This document shows, piece after piece, positions 22,135-36,102 of a stretch of DNA of 64,000 nucleotides; the first letter of the stretch is position 1, and each line of letters opens with the position of its first letter. The notes under the pieces were generated by a model. The model had not been told where the DNA came from and searched no databases. It worked only from the letters and a program-made list of their open reading frames with translations. Origin of the DNA: Erinaceus europaeus (taxonomy: Eukaryota > Chordata > Mammalia > Eulipotyphla > Erinaceidae). Location: contig NC_080181.1 in assembly GCF_950295315.1 (NCBI RefSeq), positions 35,927,375 through 35,991,374 of the forward strand, read 5' to 3'. The translations under genes and the position numbers were made by a program.

Positions 22135-22496
22135 TTCATTGCCTCAAGGGCTTATTGCCACAGCTCAGTGCCTGCGCCACCAATAATCCACAGCTCCTGC
22201 ACTCCATATGTTCCCCTTTCGCTGCCCTTGTTGCTTGGTCACTGTGGTGGTGGTTATTGTTGTTGTTGTTGTTGTTGTTGTTGCTGTTGTTACTGACCTT
22301 GAATCTGACAGAGAAAAAAGGAGAGAGGAGGGGAAATACAGAGTGGGGGGAGAAAGATAGAGCCCCTAAACACCTGCTTCACCCCCTTAAAGCGACTTCC
22401 CTGCAGGTGGGGGTCTGGGGGCCAGACCCCAGATCCTCCCACCTGTCCCCTCTTTTCGCGAGCGCCACAAGCCCTTAACCCTCTGACACACCGCCA
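22135..22496 (-). mobile_element. SINE-2 (copy 7, 12-bp tail deletion)
   Basis: The tail reads TTCATTGCCTC where other copies have 12 more bases of TTTATT-type sequence; the rest is intact. Confidence 0.85.
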
Positions 22497-25133
22497 AACA
22501 TCCCTGGATTTACTTGATAAGGCGATATGACCTGCCGAGTTTTGGATCCTCATTTTCCTGAGTATCACTCCTGGAGACAGTGTCATGACACGACACAAGG
22601 AGATCTCTGGTATCAGAGAGCGCCTGGAACAGCAGCTGGGGCTCTAGTGCCAGGGCAGGAGCAACTTCCCATCCACCCTCCACGGAGTCCACCTGCCTGC
22701 ATTTTGGTCCTTTTCCCTCCAAAAATGATTTTTCCCTTTTTTCACTGAGAAACAGGCAGCAGACTGGTTACCCAAGCAGGGGGAAAAAAAATAAAAAAGC
22801 CTTTTTTTTTTTTTTTTTTTTTAACCGTACTGCATGACCATCTTCTGGGAAGTATAGGTTTTGAACCTGAAAACTCTGTCTGTCTGTCTGTGTCCTAGTC
22901 CACAGAAAGAGCCACTAGCCCAGCCAGATGTCGTGCTCAGAATAGGGTGTTTTTGCCACTCATAGGCCTGCACAGTGCACTAGGGATTGGACAGCCTGAG
23001 ACCCAAATGTTACATTGTAGATGGATTGTTTGCAGTTCTTGCTCCCCAGGACATTGGACAGTCTCAACTCCCCTACAGCCAGAAAAAAAGACTCTTGACA
23101 GCCTTAGAGCAAATGGAGTGGCAGGGAGATGGGAGAGTGTTGCATGTGTGGGCTGCTCATGCCCAGGTGTCTGTGGGGGGCCATGGCAGAGGCTGTAAGG
23201 GGGCAAGGGGGCAGAAGGAGACTGGTTGAGAGGCAGACTGCAGGCAGGGGAGCCCCTGAGGGTTTGCAGTGCTGTGTGTGGGTGTGGTGGCAGGGGGTTA
23301 GGGCAGGTCCCCCTGCTGGATGGTGAGATGGCAGCTGGGCTGGCCCAGGTAACCCAGGGCTGAAGGGAAGCAGCAGGGTGGCAGGAAAGTAGCGCAGGGA
23401 GGCACACAGTAGATGTTAGTTGGGGAGCTGGGGAACAGGGGGCAAGGGGAAAGAGGGCATCCTTGAGGAAGTGTCTGGTCTAGAGAGTGGGGGGAGCTGG
23501 AGGCATGGAAGGTCCCAGGAATCAGGGACTGACAGGACCAGATACCTGCACCCACCCACTGGATAGAAGCTGCAGCAGCCAGAGCAGATGCCCAAAGTGA
23601 GTCCCTCTGAGGATGAGGAAGTTGAGGAGGAGGTGAAGGAAGAGGAGGAGGAGGAGGAGGAGGAGGAGGAGGAGGAGGAGGAGGAGGGGAAGGAGGGCAG
23701 CTGTCAGTAGGCAATGGTATTAATAGAGGCCTCCACTATGGAGGCATGTGTCCAGGCAGTCACCCACCCAACCTCAGGGGCAGCTCAGGGCACCCAGGGA
23801 CCTGGTGTGGGTATCTCTGGGGGGGGGGACTGTCAGTCAGTCAGCAGGACTGTGTGTAAGTGCACATGGTGGGACAGGGGCCTGGCGGCCCTTGGCCCCC
23901 AGCCCTGGGCTGTCAGATGCCTGCCCCGTGGCCAGACACCCCCCACTCTGCCCATAGCCCCTAGGCCCGGCCCACCTGCTCCTGTTTTGGCCTTGGGCTC
24001 TGGCTCTGGTGGCTGGCCACCACCAGTTTTGGCCTGGGGCTCTGTGTCTGGTGGCTGGCCACCACCCCTCAGGTCAAGTTAAGGTTCGGGGTCATGGCTG
24101 CTGGTCCACTGGATGGGCAGGGTCCCCGCTATCTAGCAACCGCAGGAGCCATCTGTGATGTCCTAGCCCCCGGCATTGTGTGCTGGCCACACTGGCACTG
24201 GGCAGCCCACCTGCCCTGCCACTAGGTCAGGCAGCAGCGCCCAGACGCCAGGGCCCTGGCACACAGGGACGGAAGGATAGGAAGACAGTGCTGACCGACG
24301 AGGGACCTCAGGGCTGGCAGCCAAGAGAAGAAAGAAGGAGGTGTACCCGGGATCCAGGGAGCCCAGGCCAGAGCTGCCTGCATGCCTGCCTGCCTTCCTG
24401 GATGTCTGTATGCTGCCTATGTCCAGGTAGGTTTCTCAGGTCCCCTCCACTCCTGTCCTCTCCTGTCCTCTCCTCTCCTCTCCATCCTTTCCCCTCTCCG
24501 CTCCTCTGCACCTTGCTTCTCTCCTCTTGTCTGTCCTCTCTTCCGGGTGCCCTGCTCACCAGCTCCAGCACTCGTGAAGGTTCTCCAGTGACCGCTGCTT
24601 GCAACCCCTTCCACCCCCTCCCTTCCCTGATGTGACCCAGCTCACAGGGTCACCGGCTCACCCCACCCACACCCACACCCGCCAACACATTCCCTGGTTC
24701 AGCCCCACTGCCCTATTCAGCCGAACTGGCTCCTTTGCAACCTACCTGTGCAGCGTTGATTGTCTTCATCATTCAAGTAGAGACCTCCTTTTGTACTTAG
24801 CTTGGTTGACTGGTGGATGGATGGATGATGGATGGATGGATGGATGGATGGATGGATGGATGGATGGATGGACACGTCAATGGATTGGTATTGTACAGGC
24901 AAAGCACCATCTATAGGGGTAGCTGAGACCGCTGGTTTCAGAGCTCTAGTCTGCTGTCAAATGTAAAGCATTAATTTATCAATAACAAAATTGAATAAGT
25001 ACATAAATAAATAAATATAAAAACTGGGTTAAAACATACATGGCGTCTTTGCCTTTCTGAATATGGTTGCTGTGAGGATCTTAACAAGGAAAGCAGTGTC
25101 CTGAGTAGCCCCTTGAAATAGTGGAATATTTCA

Positions 25134-25381
25134 TTTTCCTTTCTTTTTCTTTTTCTTTTTCTTCTTTTACTTTCTATGTTCTTGATTATTTATTGGAATA
25201 AATGGTCAGGAGTTGAGAGGGAATGGAGGCACAGAGAGTTTGAGACACAGAGAGACACCTGCAGCACTTCTGCACCACTTGTAAAGATTTCCACCGGCAG
25301 TTGGGGACCAGGGTCTTGAAGCCCAGTCCTCCTGCACTGTCACCTGAGTGCTTACCTGGGTGTGGCACCACCTGGTACCCT
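25134..25381 (-). mobile_element. SINE-1 (copy 8)
   Basis: Reference form. Confidence 0.85.
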
Positions 25382-25523
25382 TGATGGGACACTTTTTTTT
25401 AGCAATGGAAAGAAATTCTCGTGGCAAGGTAATAAATAAATGAAGAAATAAATAAAAGTGCATTGACATTAACTCAGTGGAAACACACAGGGACATATAC
25501 ATGTCTGCTACCTGTATTACTAA

Positions 25524-25897
25524 TTCATTTATTTATTGATTGCCTCAAGGGCTTATTGCCACAGCTCAGTGCCTGCGCCACCAATAATCCACAGCTCCTG
25601 CACTCCATATGTTCCCCTTTCGCTGCCCTTGTTGCTTGGTCACTGTGGTGGTGGTTATTGTTGTTGTTGTTGTTGTTGTTGTTGCTGTTGTTACTGACCT
25701 TGAATCTGACAGAGAAAAAAGGAGAGAGGAGGGGAAATACAGAGTGGGGGGAGAAAGATAGAGCCCCTAAACACCTGCTTCACCCCCTTAAAGCGACTTC
25801 CCTGCAGGTGGGGGTCTGGGGGCCAGACCCCAGATCCTCCCACCTGTCCCCTCTTTTCGCGAGCGCCACAAGCCCTTAACCCTCTGACACACCGCCA
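25524..25897 (-). mobile_element. SINE-2 (copy 8)
   Basis: TTTATTGATT tail form. Confidence 0.85.
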
Positions 25898-28534
25898 AAC
25901 ATCCCTGGATTTACTTGATAAGGCGATATGACCTGCCGAGTTTTGGATCCTCATTTTCCTGAGTATCACTCCTGGAGACAGTGTCATGACACGACACAAG
26001 GAGATCTCTGGTATCAGAGAGCGCCTGGAACAGCAGCTGGGGCTCTAGTGCCAGGGCAGGAGCAACTTCCCATCCACCCTCCACGGAGTCCACCTGCCTG
26101 CATTTTGGTCCTTTTCCCTCCAAAAATGATTTTTCCCTTTTTTCACTGAGAAACAGGCAGCAGACTGGTTACCCAAGCAGGGGGAAAAAAAATAAAAAAG
26201 CCTTTTTTTTTTTTTTTTTTTTTAACCGTACTGCATGACCATCTTCTGGGAAGTATAGGTTTTGAACCTGAAAACTCTGTCTGTCTGTCTGTGTCCTAGT
26301 CCACAGAAAGAGCCACTAGCCCAGCCAGATGTCGTGCTCAGAATAGGGTGTTTTTGCCACTCATAGGCCTGCACAGTGCACTAGGGATTGGACAGCCTGA
26401 GACCCAAATGTTACATTGTAGATGGATTGTTTGCAGTTCTTGCTCCCCAGGACATTGGACAGTCTCAACTCCCCTACAGCCAGAAAAAAAGACTCTTGAC
26501 AGCCTTAGAGCAAATGGAGTGGCAGGGAGATGGGAGAGTGTTGCATGTGTGGGCTGCTCATGCCCAGGTGTCTGTGGGGGGCCATGGCAGAGGCTGTAAG
26601 GGGGCAAGGGGGCAGAAGGAGACTGGTTGAGAGGCAGACTGCAGGCAGGGGAGCCCCTGAGGGTTTGCAGTGCTGTGTGTGGGTGTGGTGGCAGGGGGTT
26701 AGGGCAGGTCCCCCTGCTGGATGGTGAGATGGCAGCTGGGCTGGCCCAGGTAACCCAGGGCTGAAGGGAAGCAGCAGGGTGGCAGGAAAGTAGCGCAGGG
26801 AGGCACACAGTAGATGTTAGTTGGGGAGCTGGGGAACAGGGGGCAAGGGGAAAGAGGGCATCCTTGAGGAAGTGTCTGGTCTAGAGAGTGGGGGGAGCTG
26901 GAGGCATGGAAGGTCCCAGGAATCAGGGACTGACAGGACCAGATACCTGCACCCACCCACTGGATAGAAGCTGCAGCAGCCAGAGCAGATGCCCAAAGTG
27001 AGTCCCTCTGAGGATGAGGAAGTTGAGGAGGAGGTGAAGGAAGAGGAGGAGGAGGAGGAGGAGGAGGAGGAGGAGGAGGAGGAGGAGGGGAAGGAGGGCA
27101 GCTGTCAGTAGGCAATGGTATTAATAGAGGCCTCCACTATGGAGGCATGTGTCCAGGCAGTCACCCACCCAACCTCAGGGGCAGCTCAGGGCACCCAGGG
27201 ACCTGGTGTGGGTATCTCTGGGGGGGGGGACTGTCAGTCAGTCAGCAGGACTGTGTGTAAGTGCACATGGTGGGACAGGGGCCTGGCGGCCCTTGGCCCC
27301 CAGCCCTGGGCTGTCAGATGCCTGCCCCGTGGCCAGACACCCCCCACTCTGCCCATAGCCCCTAGGCCCGGCCCACCTGCTCCTGTTTTGGCCTTGGGCT
27401 CTGGCTCTGGTGGCTGGCCACCACCAGTTTTGGCCTGGGGCTCTGTGTCTGGTGGCTGGCCACCACCCCTCAGGTCAAGTTAAGGTTCGGGGTCATGGCT
27501 GCTGGTCCACTGGATGGGCAGGGTCCCCGCTATCTAGCAACCGCAGGAGCCATCTGTGATGTCCTAGCCCCCGGCATTGTGTGCTGGCCACACTGGCACT
27601 GGGCAGCCCACCTGCCCTGCCACTAGGTCAGGCAGCAGCGCCCAGACGCCAGGGCCCTGGCACACAGGGACGGAAGGATAGGAAGACAGTGCTGACCGAC
27701 GAGGGACCTCAGGGCTGGCAGCCAAGAGAAGAAAGAAGGAGGTGTACCCGGGATCCAGGGAGCCCAGGCCAGAGCTGCCTGCATGCCTGCCTGCCTTCCT
27801 GGATGTCTGTATGCTGCCTATGTCCAGGTAGGTTTCTCAGGTCCCCTCCACTCCTGTCCTCTCCTGTCCTCTCCTCTCCTCTCCATCCTTTCCCCTCTCC
27901 GCTCCTCTGCACCTTGCTTCTCTCCTCTTGTCTGTCCTCTCTTCCGGGTGCCCTGCTCACCAGCTCCAGCACTCGTGAAGGTTCTCCAGTGACCGCTGCT
28001 TGCAACCCCTTCCACCCCCTCCCTTCCCTGATGTGACCCAGCTCACAGGGTCACCGGCTCACCCCACCCACACCCACACCCGCCAACACATTCCCTGGTT
28101 CAGCCCCACTGCCCTATTCAGCCGAACTGGCTCCTTTGCAACCTACCTGTGCAGCGTTGATTGTCTTCATCATTCAAGTAGAGAGAGACCTCCTTTTGTA
28201 CTTAGCTTGGTTGACTGGTGGATGGATGGATGATGGATGGATGGATGGATGGATGGATGGATGGATGGATGGACACGTCAATGGATTGGTATTGTACAGG
28301 CAAAGCACCATCTATAGGGGTAGCTGAGACCGCTGGTTTCAGAGCTCTAGTCTGCTGTCAAATGTAAAGCATTAATTTATCAATAACAAAATTGAATAAG
28401 TACATAAATAAATAAATATAAAAACTGGGTTAAAACATACATGGCGTCTTTGCCTTTCTGAATATGGTTGCTGTGAGGATCTTAACAAGGAAAGCAGTGT
28501 CCTGAGTAGCCCCTTGAAATAGTGGAATATTTCA

Positions 28535-28782
28535 TTTTCCTTTCTTTTTCTTTTTCTTTTTCTTCTTTTACTTTCTATGTTCTTGATTATTTATTGGAAT
28601 AAATGGTCAGGAGTTGAGAGGGAATGGAGGCACAGAGAGTTTGAGACACAGAGAGACACCTGCAGCACTTCTGCACCACTTGTAAAGATTTCCACCGGCA
28701 GTTGGGGACCAGGGTCTTGAAGCCCAGTCCTCCTGCACTGTCACCTGAGTGCTTACCTGGGTGTGGCACCACCTGGTACCCT
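28535..28782 (-). mobile_element. SINE-1 (copy 9)
   Basis: Reference form. Confidence 0.85.
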
Positions 28783-28924
28783 TGATGGGACACTTTTTTT
28801 TAGCAATGGAAAGAAATTCTCGTGGCAAGGTAATAAATAAATGAAGAAATAAATAAAAGTGCATTGACATTAACTCAGTGGAAACACACAGGGACATATA
28901 CATGTCTGCTACCTGTATTACTAA

Positions 28925-29298
28925 TTCATTTATTTATTGATTGCCTCAAGGGCTTATTGCCACAGCTCAGTGCCTGCGCCACCAATAATCCACAGCTCCT
29001 GCACTCCATATGTTCCCCTTTCGCTGCCCTTGTTGCTTGGTCACTGTGGTGGTGGTTATTGTTGTTGTTGTTGTTGTTGTTGTTGCTGTTGTTACTGACC
29101 TTGAATCTGACAGAGAAAAAAGGAGAGAGGAGGGGAAATACAGAGTGGGGGGAGAAAGATAGAGCCCCTAAACACCTGCTTCACCCCCTTAAAGCGACTT
29201 CCCTGCAGGTGGGGGTCTGGGGGCCAGACCCCAGATCCTCCCACCTGTCCCCTCTTTTCGCGAGCGCCACAAGCCCTTAACCCTCTGACACACCGCCA
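28925..29298 (-). mobile_element. SINE-2 (copy 9)
   Basis: TTTATTGATT tail form. Confidence 0.85.
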
Positions 29299-31938
29299 AA
29301 CATCCCTGGATTTACTTGATAAGGCGATATGACCTGCCGAGTTTTGGATCCTCATTTTCCTGAGTATCACTCCTGGAGACAGTGTCATGACACGACACAA
29401 GGAGATCTCTGGTATCAGAGAGCGCCTGGAACAGCAGCTGGGGCTCTAGTGCCAGGGCAGGAGCAACTTCCCATCCACCCTCCACGGAGTCCACCTGCCT
29501 GCATTTTGGTCCTTTTCCCTCCAAAAATGATTTTTCCCTTTTTTCACTGAGAAACAGGCAGCAGACTGGTTACCCAAGCAGGGGGAAAAAAAATAAAAAA
29601 GCCTTTTTTTTTTTTTTTTTTTTTAACCGTACTGCATGACCATCTTCTGGGAAGTATAGGTTTTGAACCTGAAAACTCTGTCTGTCTGTCTGTGTCCTAG
29701 TCCACAGAAAGAGCCACTAGCCCAGCCAGATGTCGTGCTCAGAATAGGGTGTTTTTGCCACTCATAGGCCTGCACAGTGCACTAGGGATTGGACAGCCTG
29801 AGACCCAAATGTTACATTGTAGATGGATTGTTTGCAGTTCTTGCTCCCCAGGACATTGGACAGTCTCAACTCCCCTACAGCCAGAAAAAAAGACTCTTGA
29901 CAGCCTTAGAGCAAATGGAGTGGCAGGGAGATGGGAGAGTGTTGCATGTGTGGGCTGCTCATGCCCAGGTGTCTGTGGGGGGCCATGGCAGAGGCTGTAA
30001 GGGGGCAAGGGGGCAGAAGGAGACTGGTTGAGAGGCAGACTGCAGGCAGGGGAGCCCCTGAGGGTTTGCAGTGCTGTGTGTGGGTGTGGTGGCAGGGGGT
30101 TAGGGCAGGTCCCCCTGCTGGATGGTGAGATGGCAGCTGGGCTGGCCCAGGTAACCCAGGGCTGAAGGGAAGCAGCAGGGTGGCAGGAAAGTAGCGCAGG
30201 GAGGCACACAGTAGATGTTAGTTGGGGAGCTGGGGAACAGGGGGCAAGGGGAAAGAGGGCATCCTTGAGGAAGTGTCTGGTCTAGAGAGTGGGGGGAGCT
30301 GGAGGCATGGAAGGTCCCAGGAATCAGGGACTGACAGGACCAGATACCTGCACCCACCCACTGGATAGAAGCTGCAGCAGCCAGAGCAGATGCCCAAAGT
30401 GAGTCCCTCTGAGGATGAGGAAGTTGAGGAGGAGGTGAAGGAAGAGGAGGAGGAGGAGGAGGAGGAGGAGGAGGAGGAGGAGGAGGAGGAGGGGAAGGAG
30501 GGCAGCTGTCAGTAGGCAATGGTATTAATAGAGGCCTCCACTATGGAGGCATGTGTCCAGGCAGTCACCCACCCAACCTCAGGGGCAGCTCAGGGCACCC
30601 AGGGACCTGGTGTGGGTATCTCTGGGGGGGGGGACTGTCAGTCAGTCAGCAGGACTGTGTGTAAGTGCACATGGTGGGACAGGGGCCTGGCGGCCCTTGG
30701 CCCCCAGCCCTGGGCTGTCAGATGCCTGCCCCGTGGCCAGACACCCCCCACTCTGCCCATAGCCCCTAGGCCCGGCCCACCTGCTCCTGTTTTGGCCTTG
30801 GGCTCTGGCTCTGGTGGCTGGCCACCACCAGTTTTGGCCTGGGGCTCTGTGTCTGGTGGCTGGCCACCACCCCTCAGGTCAAGTTAAGGTTCGGGGTCAT
30901 GGCTGCTGGTCCACTGGATGGGCAGGGTCCCCGCTATCTAGCAACCGCAGGAGCCATCTGTGATGTCCTAGCCCCCGGCATTGTGTGCTGGCCACACTGG
31001 CACTGGGCAGCCCACCTGCCCTGCCACTAGGTCAGGCAGCAGCGCCCAGACGCCAGGGCCCTGGCACACAGGGACGGAAGGATAGGAAGACAGTGCTGAC
31101 CGACGAGGGACCTCAGGGCTGGCAGCCAAGAGAAGAAAGAAGGAGGTGTACCCGGGATCCAGGGAGCCCAGGCCAGAGCTGCCTGCATGCCTGCCTGCCT
31201 TCCTGGATGTCTGTATGCTGCCTATGTCCAGGTAGGTTTCTCAGGTCCCCTCCACTCCTGTCCTCTCCTGTCCTCTCCTCTCCTCTCCATCCTTTCCCCT
31301 CTCCGCTCCTCTGCACCTTGCTTCTCTCCTCTTGTCTGTCCTCTCTTCCGGGTGCCCTGCTCACCAGCTCCAGCACTCGTGAAGGTTCTCCAGTGACCGC
31401 TGCTTGCAACCCCTTCCACCCCCTCCCTTCCCTGATGTGACCCAGCTCACAGGGTCACCGGCTCACCCCACCCACACCCACACCCGCCAACACATTCCCT
31501 GGTTCAGCCCCACTGCCCTATTCAGCCGAACTGGCTCCTTTGCAACCTACCTGTGCAGCGTTGATTGTCTTCATCATTCAAGTAGAGACCTCCTTTTGTA
31601 CTTAGCTTGGTTGACTGGTGGATGGATGGATGATGGATGGATGGATGGATGGATGGATGGATGGATGGATGGATGGACACGTCAATGGATTGGTATTGTA
31701 CAGGCAAAGCACCATCTATAGGGGTAGCTGAGACCGCTGGTTTCAGAGCTCTAGTCTGCTGTCAAATGTAAAGCATTAATTTATCAATAACAAAATTGAA
31801 TAAGTACATAAATAAATAAATATAAAAACTGGGTTAAAACATACATGGCGTCTTTGCCTTTCTGAATATGGTTGCTGTGAGGATCTTAACAAGGAAAGCA
31901 GTGTCCTGAGTAGCCCCTTGAAATAGTGGAATATTTCA

Positions 31939-32186
31939 TTTTCCTTTCTTTTTCTTTTTCTTTTTCTTCTTTTACTTTCTATGTTCTTGATTATTTATTG
32001 GAATAAATGGTCAGGAGTTGAGAGGGAATGGAGGCACAGAGAGTTTGAGACACAGAGAGACACCTGCAGCACTTCTGCACCACTTGTAAAGATTTCCACC
32101 GGCAGTTGGGGACCAGGGTCTTGAAGCCCAGTCCTCCTGCACTGTCACCTGAGTGCTTACCTGGGTGTGGCACCACCTGGTACCCT
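31939..32186 (-). mobile_element. SINE-1 (copy 10)
   Basis: Reference form. Confidence 0.85.
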
Positions 32187-32328
32187 TGATGGGACACTTT
32201 TTTTTAGCAATGGAAAGAAATTCTCGTGGCAAGGTAATAAATAAATGAAGAAATAAATAAAAGTGCATTGACATTAACTCAGTGGAAACACACAGGGACA
32301 TATACATGTCTGCTACCTGTATTACTAA

Positions 32329-32702
32329 TTCATTTATTTATTGATTGCCTCAAGGGCTTATTGCCACAGCTCAGTGCCTGCGCCACCAATAATCCACAGC
32401 TCCTGCACTCCATATGTTCCCCTTTCGCTGCCCTTGTTGCTTGGTCACTGTGGTGGTGGTTATTGTTGTTGTTGTTGTTGTTGTTGTTGCTGTTGTTACT
32501 GACCTTGAATCTGACAGAGAAAAAAGGAGAGAGGAGGGGAAATACAGAGTGGGGGGAGAAAGATAGAGCCCCTAAACACCTGCTTCACCCCCTTAAAGCG
32601 ACTTCCCTGCAGGTGGGGGTCTGGGGGCCAGACCCCAGATCCTCCCACCTGTCCCCTCTTTTCGCGAGCGCCACAAGCCCTTAACCCTCTGACACACCGC
32701 CA
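32329..32702 (-). mobile_element. SINE-2 (copy 10)
   Basis: TTTATTGATT tail form. Confidence 0.85.
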
Positions 32703-35338
32703 AACATCCCTGGATTTACTTGATAAGGCGATATGACCTGCCGAGTTTTGGATCCTCATTTTCCTGAGTATCACTCCTGGAGACAGTGTCATGACACGAC
32801 ACAAGGAGATCTCTGGTATCAGAGAGCGCCTGGAACAGCAGCTGGGGCTCTAGTGCCAGGGCAGGAGCAACTTCCCATCCACCCTCCACGGAGTCCACCT
32901 GCCTGCATTTTGGTCCTTTTCCCTCCAAAAATGATTTTTCCCTTTTTTCACTGAGAAACAGGCAGCAGACTGGTTACCCAAGCAGGGGGAAAAAAAATAA
33001 AAAAGCCTTTTTTTTTTTTTTTTTTTTTAACCGTACTGCATGACCATCTTCTGGGAAGTATAGGTTTTGAACCTGAAAACTCTGTCTGTCTGTCTGTGTC
33101 CTAGTCCACAGAAAGAGCCACTAGCCCAGCCAGATGTCGTGCTCAGAATAGGGTGTTTTTGCCACTCATAGGCCTGCACAGTGCACTAGGGATTGGACAG
33201 CCTGAGACCCAAATGTTACATTGTAGATGGATTGTTTGCAGTTCTTGCTCCCCAGGACATTGGACAGTCTCAACTCCCCTACAGCCAGAAAAAAAGACTC
33301 TTGACAGCCTTAGAGCAAATGGAGTGGCAGGGAGATGGGAGAGTGTTGCATGTGTGGGCTGCTCATGCCCAGGTGTCTGTGGGGGGCCATGGCAGAGGCT
33401 GTAAGGGGGCAAGGGGGCAGAAGGAGACTGGTTGAGAGGCAGACTGCAGGCAGGGGAGCCCCTGAGGGTTTGCAGTGCTGTGTGTGGGTGTGGTGGCAGG
33501 GGGTTAGGGCAGGTCCCCCTGCTGGATGGTGAGATGGCAGCTGGGCTGGCCCAGGTAACCCAGGGCTGAAGGGAAGCAGCAGGGTGGCAGGAAAGTAGCG
33601 CAGGGAGGCACACAGTAGATGTTAGTTGGGGAGCTGGGGAACAGGGGGCAAGGGGAAAGAGGGCATCCTTGAGGAAGTGTCTGGTCTAGAGAGTGGGGGG
33701 AGCTGGAGGCATGGAAGGTCCCAGGAATCAGGGACTGACAGGACCAGATACCTGCACCCACCCACTGGATAGAAGCTGCAGCAGCCAGAGCAGATGCCCA
33801 AAGTGAGTCCCTCTGAGGATGAGGAAGTTGAGGAGGAGGTGAAGGAAGAGGAGGAGGAGGAGGAGGAGGAGGAGGAGGAGGAGGAGGAGGAGGAGGGGAA
33901 GGAGGGCAGCTGTCAGTAGGCAATGGTATTAATAGAGGCCTCCACTATGGAGGCATGTGTCCAGGCAGTCACCCACCCAACCTCAGGGGCAGCTCAGGGC
34001 ACCCAGGGACCTGGTGTGGGTATCTCTGGGGGGGGGGACTGTCAGTCAGTCAGCAGGACTGTGTGTAAGTGCACATGGTGGGACAGGGGCCTGGCGGCCC
34101 TTGGCCCCCAGCCCTGGGCTGTCAGATGCCTGCCCCGTGGCCAGACACCCCCCACTCTGCCCATAGCCCCTAGGCCCGGCCCACCTGCTCCTGTTTTGGC
34201 CTTGGGCTCTGGCTCTGGTGGCTGGCCACCACCAGTTTTGGCCTGGGGCTCTGTGTCTGGTGGCTGGCCACCACCCCTCAGGTCAAGTTAAGGTTCGGGG
34301 TCATGGCTGCTGGTCCACTGGATGGGCAGGGTCCCCGCTATCTAGCAACCGCAGGAGCCATCTGTGATGTCCTAGCCCCCGGCATTGTGTGCTGGCCACA
34401 CTGGCACTGGGCAGCCCACCTGCCCTGCCACTAGGTCAGGCAGCAGCGCCCAGACGCCAGGGCCCTGGCACACAGGGACGGAAGGATAGGAAGACAGTGC
34501 TGACCGACGAGGGACCTCAGGGCTGGCAGCCAAGAGAAGAAAGAAGGAGGTGTACCCGGGATCCAGGGAGCCCAGGCCAGAGCTGCCTGCATGCCTGCCT
34601 GCCTTCCTGGATGTCTGTATGCTGCCTATGTCCAGGTAGGTTTCTCAGGTCCCCTCCACTCCTGTCCTCTCCTGTCCTCTCCTCTCCTCTCCATCCTTTC
34701 CCCTCTCCGCTCCTCTGCACCTTGCTTCTCTCCTCTTGTCTGTCCTCTCTTCCGGGTGCCCTGCTCACCAGCTCCAGCACTCGTGAAGGTTCTCCAGTGA
34801 CCGCTGCTTGCAACCCCTTCCACCCCCTCCCTTCCCTGATGTGACCCAGCTCACAGGGTCACCGGCTCACCCCACCCACACCCACACCCGCCAACACATT
34901 CCCTGGTTCAGCCCCACTGCCCTATTCAGCCGAACTGGCTCCTTTGCAACCTACCTGTGCAGCGTTGATTGTCTTCATCATTCAAGTAGAGACCTCCTTT
35001 TGTACTTAGCTTGGTTGACTGGTGGATGGATGGATGATGGATGGATGGATGGATGGATGGATGGATGGATGGATGGACACGTCAATGGATTGGTATTGTA
35101 CAGGCAAAGCACCATCTATAGGGGTAGCTGAGACCGCTGGTTTCAGAGCTCTAGTCTGCTGTCAAATGTAAAGCATTAATTTATCAATAACAAAATTGAA
35201 TAAGTACATAAATAAATAAATATAAAAACTGGGTTAAAACATACATGGCGTCTTTGCCTTTCTGAATATGGTTGCTGTGAGGATCTTAACAAGGAAAGCA
35301 GTGTCCTGAGTAGCCCCTTGAAATAGTGGAATATTTCA

Positions 35339-35586
35339 TTTTCCTTTCTTTTTCTTTTTCTTTTTCTTCTTTTACTTTCTATGTTCTTGATTATTTATTG
35401 GAATAAATGGTCAGGAGTTGAGAGGGAATGGAGGCACAGAGAGTTTGAGACACAGAGAGACACCTGCAGCACTTCTGCACCACTTGTAAAGATTTCCACC
35501 GGCAGTTGGGGACCAGGGTCTTGAAGCCCAGTCCTCCTGCACTGTCACCTGAGTGCTTACCTGGGTGTGGCACCACCTGGTACCCT
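35339..35586 (-). mobile_element. SINE-1 (copy 11)
   Basis: Reference form; the private A at 35608 lies just outside, in the spacer. Confidence 0.85.
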
Positions 35587-35728
35587 TGATGGGACACTTT
35601 TTTTTAGAAATGGAAAGAAATTCTCGTGGCAAGGTAATAAATAAATGAAGAAATAAATAAAAGTGCATTGACATTAACTCAGTGGAAACACACAGGGACA
35701 TATACATGTCTGCTACCTGTATTACTAA

Positions 35729-36102
35729 TTCATTTATTTATTGATTGCCTCAAGGGCTTATTGCCACAGCTCAGTGCCTGCGCCACCAATAATCCACAGC
35801 TCCTGCACTCCATATGTTCCCCTTTCGCTGCCCTTGTTGCTTGGTCACTGTGGTGGTGGTTATTGTTGTTGTTGTTGTTGTTGTTGTTGCTGTTGTTACT
35901 GACCTTGAATCTGACAGAGAAAAAAGGAGAGAGGAGGGGAAATACAGAGTGGGGGGAGAAAGATAGAGCCCCTAAACACCTGCTTCACCCCCTTAAAGCG
36001 ACTTCCCTGCAGGTGGGGGTCTGGGGGCCAGACCCCAGATCCTCCCACCTGTCCCCTCTTTTCGCGAGCGCCACAAGCCCTTAACCCTCTGACACACCGC
36101 CA
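35729..36102 (-). mobile_element. SINE-2 (copy 11)
   Basis: TTTATTGATT tail form. Confidence 0.85.

Larger units (their letters stand above)
20333..23713 (+). repeat. Macrosatellite unit, copy 7 (3381 bp, shortest)
   Basis: Type B with TGGA 3+GAT+7, pure poly-T of 21 and four TAAA steps. Its short length is partly explained by a private 12-bp deletion in the SINE-2 tail at the 22140/22141 junction, where ATT microhomology flanks the lost segment. Confidence 0.97.
23714..27114 (+). repeat. Macrosatellite unit, copy 8 (3401 bp)
   Basis: Type B. First copy with CAAGTAGAGACC near 24776 in place of CAAGGAGAGACC, a marker shared by copies 8-12 and 14. TGGA 3+GAT+10, poly-T 21, three TAAA steps. 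Confidence 0.97.
27115..30518 (+). repeat. Macrosatellite unit, copy 9 (3404 bp)
   Basis: Type B with the CAAGTAGAG marker plus a private 4-bp gain (CAAGTAGAGAGAGACC, near 28176-28190). TGGA 3+GAT+9, poly-T 21. Confidence 0.97.
30519..33922 (+). repeat. Macrosatellite unit, copy 10 (3404 bp)
   Basis: Type B with the CAAGTAGAG marker. TGGA 3+GAT+10, poly-T 21. GAG tract four triplets longer than in copy 1. No private substitution was noticed; by eye it matches copies 8 and 14 apart from tract lengths. Confidence 0.97.
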
